Assembly: GCA_032718475.1 (NCBI GenBank)
Contig: JAUCBJ010000171.1
Span: forward strand, 1 to 43,839
Length of the DNA stretch: 43,839 nucleotides
Direction of reading: 5' to 3'
Source of the DNA: Nemertoderma westbladi
Taxonomy: Eukaryota > Xenacoelomorpha > Nemertodermatida > Nemertodermatidae
The translations under genes were made by a program, and so were the position numbers. The notes under the pieces were generated by a model. That model did not search any database. It was not told the DNA's origin and saw nothing but the letters and a program-made list of their open reading frames with translations. Of the stretch, positions 11,354 to 19,650 are shown piece after piece. Position 1 is the first letter of the stretch; the number at the start of each line of letters is the position of its first letter.

Positions 11354-12280
11354 CACGAATCTGTAAAACTCGTGCGAAAACTATTTGATGATTGGGAAGA
11401 TTTAGCTGACGAACATGTATCGGCGCAAAGAAGACAGTTCCCGATGAGAGCGCATCTTGGATTTTGGGCGGTAAATCCCCAAACGATGATGTCGGAAGGA
11501 TATATCTCCGCTATGCCACAATATGACGAACTCATCGAGGTAGTTGATATTTTGCCTCACGATAGTGGATTTCGAGTTGTGCGCGAATACTTGTTACAGA
11601 TACACCCTGACAATAAGAATACATGGAATTTCCAGAAAGTCGTTAATCGTATCACGTATGGTGAATTTGATCGTTTCCGAATGGAAAAGCGGAACAAGGA
11701 AGCTTGGTTAACCGTCGCATGGGCGTACCGAGCCGCGTTCTACCATAAACATATACGAGCGAGCGTATTCGAGGAAGAGGAGGTCCTAGAGGCGACCAAC
11801 ATACCAGCTACTCCGGTCGCGCCGTCTGCACGTCACCCTCGGGAGGACGGACAGCATAGGATCATAAGGGTTCAGAAAGTGGGCCAACAATTAAAGAAAA
11901 CTATCAATGTTGAAGAACGAAGGGGATACGAACCGACTATTCGAATTACACGGGATACGGTTTCGCTTCCCAGAGAACCGCAAGGAGGATCGGGACATAT
12001 ACCAGCTGATCAAAAGGGGGCGCAAGCTTCTCTTGGGTCTGCGTCGCCCGCTTCCCGTGCGTTCCCAGACGTTTTACCAGCGGTAGACACAACCGATCGG
12101 TCACGAGGAATTGGACGAGGATTTGGGATAACTAAGAGACGAATATGTGAGGAAATGGTCGTACCATCTCCCAACGTCCATAGTAAACCAGTGACTCGCC
12201 CCACAAGTCCTATATCACGAGCTAAATCACCGATACGCAGTTTTCGAGGACGCGGCAGAGCGCGATCAGCTAAGCGATAA
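11354..12280 (+). pseudogene. ORF-X (E1), C-terminal conserved block
   Basis: Continues the same frame after TAA 11351, again with no ATG at the boundary. The first 100 residues match the region just after the knuckles in the E2 ORF-X: KLFDDWEDLA and HLGFWAVNPQ in E1 correspond to TFEEWADVGA and KWGFFLINQE in E2. This shared block on the far side of the stop is the main evidence that the stop interrupts one gene. The tail (from about 11780) is basic, Arg/Ser/Pro-rich and low in complexity, ending in GRGRARSAKR; such tails often bind RNA or DNA. The final stop is TAA at 12278. Confidence 0.6.
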
Positions 12281-12355
12281 ATAAAGTGTTATATTTAAAA
12301 GGACTAATTATTCCGAACTTGCAAAACTTTATAAAGTGGGAAGGAAAGAGTGGAC

Positions 12356-12377
12356 GGAAGACTCGTGAGCCTTTCTT
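12356..12377 (+). repeat. GRLASL motif copy E (3' region)
   Basis: GGAAGACTCGTGAGCCTTTC, directly before the 18-bp tandem repeats. It shares extra upstream sequence (AAGAG..GAC) with copy F, so these two belong to a longer repeat of about 35 bp. Confidence 0.8.
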
Positions 12378-12590
12378 TGTATTGTTTATGCAAATTGTAT
12401 TGTTTATGCAAATTGTATTGTTTATGCAAATTGTATTGTTTACGTAAATTGAATTGTTTATGTAATTTGTATTGTTTACGTAAATTGAATTGTTTATGTA
12501 ATTTGTATTGTTTACGTAAATTGAATTGTTTATGTAATTTGTATTGTTTACGTAAATTGAATTGTTTATGTAATTTGTATTGTTTAAAAT
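12378..12590 (+). repeat. 18-bp and 36-bp tandem repeats in E1 3' region
   Basis: Three 18-bp units TGTATTGTTTATGCAAAT are followed by about four 36-bp units alternating TGTATTGTTTACGTAAAT and TGAATTGTTTATGTAATT. The 18-bp unit equals six codons, which creates a spurious Cys/Leu-rich frame (12350-12604) that I do not accept as a gene. Confidence 0.9.
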
Positions 12591-13140
12591 TTATATTGCT
12601 CTAAATTTATGCAATTTATATTATTCTAAATTTATGCAATTTACATTGTTCTAAACTTATGTATTTGTATTGTTCCAATTTTGAAATTCAGAAGGTTTTA
12701 TATTTAGAAGGAATTTATATTTGAAAGATTTATATTTGAGATGCAAAAGAGTTTATATTGTTCTAAACTTATGCAGTTTATATTGTTCTAAACTTATGCA
12801 GTTTATATTGTTCTAAACTTATGCAGTGTATATCTATATTTAGTAAAGATTTACATTTAGAAAGATTTATATTTAGAAAGTGCTATATTTGTAGTCATTC
12901 CAAACTTACGCAATTTATTGTTTCGAATATTATGCAATTTATATTTTATAAAGAAGCAGTATTTGTATTCGCAGTAAATAGAAGGCAAGAGCAGACGGAA
13001 GACTTGTGAGCCTTTCTTGTGATTTATTCCGAACTTATGCAATTTGTTTTATATTTAAGTAGTATTTGTATTTGTGATTGTTTGAATTTATGCAATATTT
13101 GAGATGCAATAGATTTATTTTGGTGAATTTAATTTAGATT
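12591..13140 (+). repeat. Degenerate AT-rich repeats, including a 25-bp unit
   Basis: Variants of the same theme continue. The clearest is GTTTATATTGTTCTAAACTT (25-bp unit with ATGCA) at 12751-12825, three copies. Further decayed copies surround motif copy F. Probably the 3' untranslated part of E1. Confidence 0.75.
12997..13018 (+). repeat. GRLASL motif copy F (3' region)
   Basis: GGAAGACTTGTGAGCCTTTC, the last recognised copy. It is followed by ATTTATTCCGAACTT, a phrase also found before copy E (near 12309). Confidence 0.8.
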
Positions 13141-13472
13141 TATATTGTACTTACTTAATAAAGCCTTAAATACGTAAAGTTTGAATTTGTAATTATTTTT
13201 GTATCGAATTATTATGTAGAGGTATTATTGTTGAGATTTAATTTGTAAATATGTAAGTACGTCCCAAGTATTCCATAATTTGATTTAGTATTGGTGAAAA
13301 ACGTATATTTTATGCACGATAATATCCTGTTTTCATGGAGCGGTATAGAATTATATTCTCATAAATGCCGTGGATTTTCAAAATTTTATTTTGTTCGAAT
13401 TAACTTTGCTATAAAGATTACATTAAGTCCTCATTTGCATTTACCATATCTATTTGTATAACATTGTTCAAG

Positions 13473-13540
13473 TGGTTCAGTAGCTCAGTCGGTTAAGCGT
13501 TGGAAATTCGTGTAGTAGGTATCGAGTTCGAATCCTAGTA
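13473..13540 (+). repeat. tRNA-like SINE head or tRNA pseudogene
   Basis: A pol III box A (TAGCTCAGTCGG, 13481-13492) and box B (GAGTTCGAATCC, 13524-13535) are spaced as in a tRNA. The acceptor ends do not pair and the T-stem is poor, so a working tRNA is unlikely. A T-run at about 13551-13556 could end pol III transcription. Most likely a tRNA-derived SINE fragment. Confidence 0.55.
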
Positions 13541-13559
13541 AGTGTGAATTATTTTTTGT

Positions 13560-13910
13560 GCTGAGTTTCAACTCATTTAAATTAACCGCTACAAATTAAA
13601 TTGCATTTGCTCAAGGTAGATTAACCAATAGGATTGCAGTTATTAGATAGTAACCAATGTCGTGCAAGATACGTGTTCGCTGGACCAATGGTTATCTTTA
13701 AAAACCTATTAGAACTCATAGAACAATCTAGATTTATCTCGATTGATTGCAGCACAAATTTGCTATAAAAGGTGCGATTTTGTTCATTAGTTACCAGATT
13801 ATCACTTATTAGTTATCTATCTCATTAGTTTCTTGTTACGTTTATTGTATATTAGTTTTGTAATAAAAGTTAGAAATACTTGTTACATCTGTTTTTTACT
13901 ATGTTTCACC
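13560..13910 (+). promoter_or_regulatory. LTR-like promoter and poly(A) block
   Basis: Three CCAAT boxes (13625, 13654, 13685), a strong TATA box (TATAAAA, 13764-13770) and a poly(A) signal AATAAA (13862) lie within 250 bp. A start about 30 bp after TATA would leave under 100 nt before the poly(A) signal, as in the U3-R-U5 layout of an LTR. It could be the 3' LTR of E1 or a solo LTR; no second copy is visible in the window. Ends are approximate. Confidence 0.45.
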
Positions 13911-15203
13911 ACGGTGAACCCAACTGAGGGACAGATGGCTGGCTAAACATAGGACCGCGGCGATAGACGGGAACATCAGAGGAATGTAGGAAGGAGACAA
14001 CCCGCAATATCTATTCTTAAGTTATTCGCCCATCGCCTGAAAGGTTAGACAGCGTTCAATGCCTTGCTACCTAAGTGTAAGACCAAAGATCAAAGGTAGA
14101 GGTAGTGACACGCTGTGCGCTAAAATTACATCTAGGGACCGTACTGTCTTAATTCAGAGAAAAACCCGCAGTAGACCTTCACATTCCTACGGGGGGAGAG
14201 CAGGCAGAAAGATACTAGTACACAGGTGGGACGCAGGCACACCAGTACAAGGCATACACATTGGTAGGGTGCAGCAAACTGTACGCCTAACTCTTGCTAA
14301 GTATAGGTGCGTCGGTGACTGTTTGTAGTACAACGGTGTCCATTGCATTAGAACTTGTAGGCTAGAAGGGTTACTGTGTTTTACCTGAATTAGGATTGTA
14401 CCGTTCAGGCGGTAGGGCAGTTTACCACTAGGCGCAAATAAATTGAGGCTATTTAGGGATACTAACATCTACCGTGTCCCCGCCGACATTCTGTTAGGAA
14501 GTTGCCGTGCCCATCTAGGCAACCAAAATTCTAGATAAGAACGCCAGGCTAGCTATTTGTAACAGTACGCCTACTGTAGTAAACTAACACATTTCTTCTT
14601 AGTATTAGGGACCTGGTAAATTAAATTGCCGAATTCTGGGCGTAGTATTAACCTTATGCCTGAATTTGAGTCCTGGAAATACACAAAAGGGGAAGGAGCC
14701 TTATCATTCGTGAGTATTGGACCTACAAGTTACAAAATTAGAATATTTGTAAAATGTACACCGGACCCAGTAATTATATATGTGAAGGATCAAAACTGAT
14801 TTTGACTGTTAAAATCAATACACGCACGCGTTAGAAATTATTTACACCTCAAAATATATAAAATAATTTTTGTCCGTACTGCGCTTTGCCCACTAGTTAG
14901 ACCTTTCTGCACCTAGCTAGCGTCTCTTTATCCCAACCATATAAATCACACCGCGGCAAAGTATACGAGCGCCCTTAGTCCGTCAGTGAGTCAGCCCGAT
15001 TTTAGGATTCGCTGCGCGGGATTTTGTTTTATCGAAGTTTGTCCGTTCGTAGACTGTTTTCTGCCTCACCGGTTATAAGAGACCGATACTGCAATATATA
15101 TTCGCTTACTTAGAGTTTACTGTTTTGGTGAGAAGGCCGGATTTATGATTTGATTCACAGACTTTACAGTAGGATATTGCAGGTATTAGGTACGTCTCTT
15201 CGA
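13911..15203. other. Gene-free sequence
   Basis: Short frames only, none with recognisable domains. At about 14937-14945 a TATA-like ATATAAAT is followed some 30-50 bp later by a CG-rich stretch with TCAGTGAGTCAG, which might be a core promoter of a lost element. Nothing else supported. Confidence 0.4.
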
Positions 15204-15940
15204 ATATGCATAAACTCAAAGATTAGTTAACTGAGGAATGATTCTTAGTTCAAATACATACTTCTATGCTTCCCACTACTATCACCCTAAAGCATTAATA
15301 ACACTCCTGCCCTCCAGGTTTCATACATTACATTAATACAGTGCACTAATGTAATCGCCATTATAATGGTAAAGTATGGGACAATTTTCAATTGGCCACC
15401 ATGATATTTCTGAGGGAGTAGATTATGAAACTACGGGTAATTGTTTCTTAAGATGAAGCAACACAAACGTGCTTTGCATTCCACTGGGTGATTGGGCTGA
15501 GTTAGATTACTTCTCTGTGTATAAATTAAAATTTCACTATTTTTTGGTAAAGTATGGGACTTTACATGCATAAACCCAAAGATTTCTTGACAGAGGAATG
15601 ATCTCAGATCAAATATAGACTCCTATTCTTACGGCCGACTATGACCTTAGAGTATTATAACACTCATGGCTTCACATATTACATTAATACAGTGCACTAA
15701 TATAATCGCCATTTTGATGGTAAAGTATGGGACAATTTTCAATTGGCCGCCATGATATTTCTGAGGGAGTGAAGATGAAACTAATTGTTTTATACGATGA
15801 CGCAACACAAACGTGCTTTGCATTCCACTGGGTGATTAGGCTGAGTTACATCTCTGTGAATAAACTAAAAATTTCACTATTTTTGGTAAAGTATGGGACA
15901 TCACAAGATTAACTTTATCGATTTCATTACAGAGGAATGA
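15204..15940. repeat. Tandem repeat, unit about 350-360 bp
   Basis: Two copies and the start of a third. TGCATAAAC occurs at 15207 and 15567 (360 bp apart). GGTAAAGTATGGGACAATTT occurs at 15368 and 15719 (351 bp apart), and GGTAAAGTATGGGAC again at about 15541 and 15887. Copies differ by substitutions and small indels. No coding potential conserved between copies. Satellite-like. Confidence 0.85.
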
Positions 15941-17542
15941 AACACTGGTGAAATTAAATAAAACCTAAAAAATTCGAAAATGGGTTTGTTTTTGATTTGG
16001 TACATGCTCAGAAATGTTAATTTATTGGTCATAGAAAGTGCCTACAGGAAACGAAACTTTTGCACACTTTTATTCACATTTTGTGCAGAGCAGGTGCATA
16101 ATTTGTAATTCGACTATTTTTGATAAACCACCTGTGTTGATACAATTTTTAGCACTGAATTCAGGAAGTACGATAAATTTTGACCTAAAATAAGTATAAA
16201 TTCAAAGCTACATCTCAATTTTAGAAATTAGTGGGGAGGTTGACCTTTTCATGGAATGAGCCATTAATGATATCCCTACGCTAAGGCTCACCTTACTTCG
16301 TGGCTCGCCCCACAATGGTAGTTATTTAATTTATTTATATCAATATCTGATTTTATTATAAAGAACTATTTAATTAAAATTAATTTAAAAAATGGAGATT
16401 TTTCATCTGTATACCAATGATATACAATTAGTAGTAGTATACTGTAGGAGTAAATAATTAATTTGATGCAAGTGCTATATGAAGAATGGCCAAATAAGTA
16501 ATCCCAAACTCAACTCAAACTCACACTAACCAGACATTGTATGGGTGTAGTTATGTTATATGTATAGTTGTATATGTGTAGTTATACTTAGCCTATTGGT
16601 TACCATAGTTACCTTAGTCACTCTCATATAAATACATAAGTAATTAATTATATACTTAATTATTTATATCGCACGCGATGCGACTTCACATTTCCTCCAT
16701 TGATTGATTGAGGTGAGAAAATCTGAACGGCCTGTTTCCCCTAGATCGTAGGTATTCTTATGACGATTAAATGGAAGAACCGGAGTACCACGATCAGGAA
16801 AATCGTAAAAACCTTTGAAATGGTTGAGCCTCTCGCAGTCTCGAGAGATTCTTCCCCATTTGTTATTATTTACTATTTTTTTATTATTAGGGCCTACATT
16901 ATTATTTGTTCGTTGTTAAGGAATCTCATCAGAAACTGTTCCTCGGTAGCGATGTATGGCCGGGATATGCCGACTCCATAAGCGCAGGAGTGATATTGCC
17001 TCTTGCAACAAATAGGTGCTGCACAGATCCCTCTTATACTGTATTATAAATACTGTGTTGAAATAATTTTATGTATTGTTTTTATATTTATATTTTTTTA
17101 TTGTTTATAATAATCTAATCAAGGAAAAGTTAAATTTTAAGATTTTTAAACAACAATTATTTTTAGTTCGTATATAATTTATCCAGTTGTTTTACGTATT
17201 TTTTTCCTCTTTCGTCATGGAATCTGATTCACATTTCACATTCAGACATTCCACTTTTCGTATGTTCTACAACTGAGCTTCTTAAATTCTATAGATGTGA
17301 GGTATTTAGCGGGTGTAAACACTAAGCCGACAAATGACACCTGATAACCACTGCCGACAACGACAAATACGAAACAGTAGCCTATAATAATGGCACTCGT
17401 TTATTGTTTTGGTAAGAACAGCATTCCATTGTAACCTGTTCCATTACCTTAATTGATAATTAACAATAATTTGTTTCAATAATGATGGTCGGTTTTGATT
17501 GTCGGTTGTCGGCGTAGCGTTTACAACTGTATTTAGCTTGAA
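15941..17542. other. AT-rich gene-free sequence left of E2
   Basis: No supported gene, RNA or repeat. Short frames (for example 16760-16981) have no recognisable domain. The base composition is AT-rich and contrasts sharply with E2, which begins at 17548. Confidence 0.5.
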
Positions 17543-17547
17543 GTTAG
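17543..17547. repeat. E2 target site duplication, left (GTTAG)
   Basis: GTTAG directly precedes the TG end of the 5' LTR and is repeated at 31671-31675 directly after the CA end of the 3' LTR. Five bp is usual for BEL/Pao integration. Confidence 0.9.
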
Positions 17548-17675
17548 TGTTAGCTTATTCAATTCCGCTAACACAAACCCATAAAGTAAGCCGTTAAGCA
17601 ATATTGGGGGCCACGAGGTTGATTACCCAATCTCGTGCCACCCCAATAAAATGGGAAGGAGAAACACACAATAAG

Positions 17676-17732
17676 GGTCAGGGGCCACACCCCTGACCGA
17701 GAGAGAATAGTAGGAGTGAAGGGAAACACTCC
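17676..17732 (+). promoter_or_regulatory. Two adjacent LTR hairpins
   Basis: GGTCAGGGG at 17676-17684 pairs perfectly with CCCCTGACC at 17690-17698 (9 bp, 5-nt loop CCACA). GGAGTG at 17713-17718 pairs with CACTCC at 17727-17732. Both are intact in the 3' LTR. The stems lie downstream of AATAAA and could shape the R/U5 RNA leader; role unknown. Confidence 0.75.
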
Positions 17733-18081
17733 AAAGGGCGCCAACAGAGACATTAGCCAATGGGAGGGAGGCACCGGCTAGGTAGAGTAACAAGGCCATC
17801 CCGTGCAATATAACCAGTTTACAGTAATCAGTTATCTCAGTTATCTCATTGTGTTGGTCGGTTTAGCTAGGGTAGAACCGGTACTTCAATTACCGTCGTC
17901 GTACCTACCGTATCTGAGACTTCATCATTGTATATTCCAGTTACCTCATTTATACCATTATCTATTGAACTTATGCAACTATACTATTATACCTGAGAAC
18001 TTTGTACAGCGAACAATAACTCTTTACCTTTTACACACACACGGCGGGGACGCGACGCGTGAATCGAAAACCGGATAAACC

Positions 18082-18100
18082 GGGATCCTCTCTGGATCCC
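18082..18100 (+). promoter_or_regulatory. LTR-terminal hairpin
   Basis: GGGATCC-TCTCT-GGATCCC, a perfect 7-bp stem six bases before the LTR end. Identical in the 3' LTR, so it is present at both DNA ends that integrase would meet. Confidence 0.8.
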
Positions 18101-18106
18101 GTCACA

Positions 18107-18150
18107 GTAATTGAAACCTAGCAGCTACCCTAATAGTAATTGAAGTCTAG
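18107..18150 (+). promoter_or_regulatory. Primer-binding region without TGG; duplicated 16-mer
   Basis: Reverse transcription normally primes from a tRNA 3' end, giving a site that begins TGG right after the LTR. Here the sequence begins GTAATTGAAACC. A 16-mer AGTAATTGAA..CTAG occurs twice, at 18106-18121 and 18135-18150, with two differences. The primer may be an internal tRNA fragment, or the duplication may mark the true site. Not resolved. Confidence 0.4.
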
Positions 18151-18420
18151 AACTCCAACCATACCGATCTAAAGAGGAGATGAGTGACGTAACGCCAACG
18201 CGGACCCCGGAGGAAGAACCAACGATCTGCGAGGCCGTAACCAGACGGTATAGGCCCACGACGCCGGACCCATCGGTAATGGGTCATCCGGCAGATCAGG
18301 ATGAAGGGGGCCGTCTGGAGCCAGAGATCGAGCCGAGAGGAGCGGGAGCCGAGTTGGGAGAAGGAGAGGGCGAGAGGGACGGAGAAGAAGACGAGTCGAC
18401 ACGGAACGAGGGTCGACGTA

Positions 18421-18642
18421 CCGATGTCGCCGGCCAGCCACAGGCCGAGGGCGACGAACGGCCCACCGAAACGGCGACGGTGGGGCCGACGGTATGATGC
18501 CGGACCCGGAGAGATGGGGGAGATGTCGGTACCGATGTTGCCGGCCAGCCACAGGCCGAGGGCGACGAACGGCCCACCGGAACGGCGACAGTGGGGCCGC
18601 CGGTACGACGTCGGACCCGGAGAGACGGAGGAGAGGTCGGCA
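18421..18642 (+). repeat. 111-bp coding tandem duplication in ORF-A
   Basis: Two 111-bp units (37 codons) start at 18421 and 18532, both with CCGATGT[CT]GCCGGCCAGCC. The in-frame TGA at 18495 of unit 1 corresponds to CGA in unit 2, which shows directly that the stop arose by C-to-T at a CpG. Confidence 0.9.
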
Positions 18643-19291
18643 ACGAGGACGTCGGGGTTTCTGATCGACTTCGACGGGCCTACAACGCGACCCGGAAGCT
18701 ACTCAAGGAGGCCAAGGAGGGGGCGAAGATAGATGAGGTAAAGTTAACAACAGGACTAGGTGAGTCGGATAGACATTTTAATTATCTAATGCGCTTTGGG
18801 CAGAGAGAACTGGCCAAGGAGAGAGCGAGAGGGGTTGCAGAGGAACTGTGTGATTTATGGCGGTGTAGGGGTATGCAACCTATTGCAGTGTACGTAGGGC
18901 CATACTTAGCCGATGCCCGGGGTATAAAATTTGTGGGTTGGAGGAGACCTGAGGAGGGTGAATCCGAGGTTGACCCCGAGGATTCGGTCTCGTCGGTTGG
19001 AAGGAATTCCAGTTCCGGGAGGCGGGGGAAAGTTAGTAGATCGGGAGGGCGGAGGGAATCCGTCACAACCGATAAGTCTGCTACATCCTCCGTAAAAGAA
19101 AGACGGGTGAGAGAGATATATGCCGCGTACCATTTCGACCTGATAGCGCAAGGTCAGAGAGAAATAAATAGACGGTTTGAGGAGGGGAGAATGCTGCTGG
19201 ACAAGGAAATGGAACTGATTAGAGAAACCGGAGAGAGGGCCGAAAGGGCCGCGAAAAGCCTTAGGGACTGTGAGGAAATAGGGAGGAAGGA

Positions 19292-19500
19292 GCAAGAGGA
19301 GCGTGAGGCGAGAGAGCAGAGCGAACGCAAGGAGCGTGAGGCGAGAGAGCAGAGCGAACGCAAGGAGCGTGAGGCGAGAGAGGAAAGCGAACGCAAAGAG
19401 CGTGAGGCGGAACGTAAGGAACGTGAGGCGAGAGAGAAAAGTGAACGCAAAGAGCGTGAGACGAGGGAGGAAAGTGAATGCAAAGAGCGTGAGGCGAGGC
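19292..19500 (+). repeat. 33-bp coding repeats (coiled coil)
   Basis: About six units of 33 bp (11 codons), for example GAGCGTGAGGCGAGAGAGCA, encode KEREAREQSER and variants. One unit is shortened. The period is not a multiple of seven, so the heptad pattern would drift, as in 11-residue (hendecad) coiled coils. Confidence 0.85.
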
Positions 19501-19650
19501 GAAGGGAGGGAGCTAGGAGAGAGGCGGAATTGGCCAACCAGAACGCACGGGAGTGTCGGGAGAGAATAGCAAGAGAGAAGCTTGAGCGGAAAGAATTGGA
19601 AAAACGCCAAAAGTGAGCTTATAGAGTACAAAGCTAGACACACGTGCTAA

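Larger units (their letters stand above)
1995..13018 (+). mobile_element. E1: decayed BEL/Pao LTR retrotransposon with extra 3' gene (ORF-X)
   Basis: Gag remnant, zinc knuckles, aspartic protease, RT with YVDD, RNase H, HHCC/DDE integrase, then a 3.7-kb second gene and a repeat-rich 3' region. Domain order and RT type (FYVDDG; FTCD followed by MFHQV) match BEL/Pao. No matching LTR pair was found, so the ends given are those of recognisable element sequence. The last marker is a copy of the GRLASL motif at 12997-13018. In-frame stops (4029, 8588, 9674, 11351) and frame changes (about 2414-2458, 3100 and 6100) show that it is inactive. It is older than E2, and its coding regions are clearly diverged from those of E2. 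Confidence 0.85.
17548..18106 (+). repeat. E2 5' LTR
   Basis: 559 bp, starts TGTTAGCTTATTC and ends CCCGTCACA. It contains AATAAA at 17645 and several hairpins: GGTCAGGGG/CCCCTGACC (17676-17698), GGAGTG/CACTCC (17713-17732) and GGGATCC/GGATCCC (18082-18100). No clear TATA box was identified. It differs from the 3' LTR at four substitutions, one of them at a CpG. Confidence 0.97.
18180..19616 (+). pseudogene. E2 ORF-A: acidic/coiled-coil protein upstream of gag
   Basis: ATG at 18180 is the first after the leader. An in-frame TGA at 18495 splits it; the same frame then runs open to 19616 (479 codons in all). The N-part is acidic and low in complexity and includes a 37-codon tandem duplication. 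A folded-looking middle follows (LRRAYNATRKLLKEAKEG; FNYLMRFGQRELAKERARG; CDLWRCRGMQPIAVYVGPYL). The C-half (from about 19090) is a long, highly charged helix made of 11-residue repeats (KEREAREQSER), surely coiled coil. I recognise no family. Position right after the leader suggests an extra Gag-like structural protein or a gag N-terminal extension. The next open frame (ORF-B) is shifted. Confidence 0.65.

Noticed and set aside
8558-12280. TAA/TAG read as Gln (non-standard code)
   Set aside because: TGA also interrupts frames at sites where related copies have CGA, and the other element ends look normal. Mutation explains all stops more simply.
8558-12280. ORF-X as an envelope gene
   Set aside because: Its position suits env, but there is no signal peptide, membrane segment or glycoprotein-like Cys pattern. 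Zinc knuckles argue for a nucleic-acid role.
12350-12604. 84-residue Cys/Leu-rich protein
   Set aside because: Produced entirely by the 18-bp tandem repeat; no start context or relatives.
13473-13540. Functional tRNA gene
   Set aside because: Boxes A and B are good but the acceptor and T stems do not pair.
14059-14468. Overlapping 89- and 93-residue frames on both strands
   Set aside because: No recognisable domain or start context; overlapping frames on opposite strands fit chance.
18169-19643. Long minus-strand frames opposite ORF-A
   Set aside because: Mirror of the repeat-rich, GC-skewed coding strand; no domain, and the plus-strand frame fits the element.
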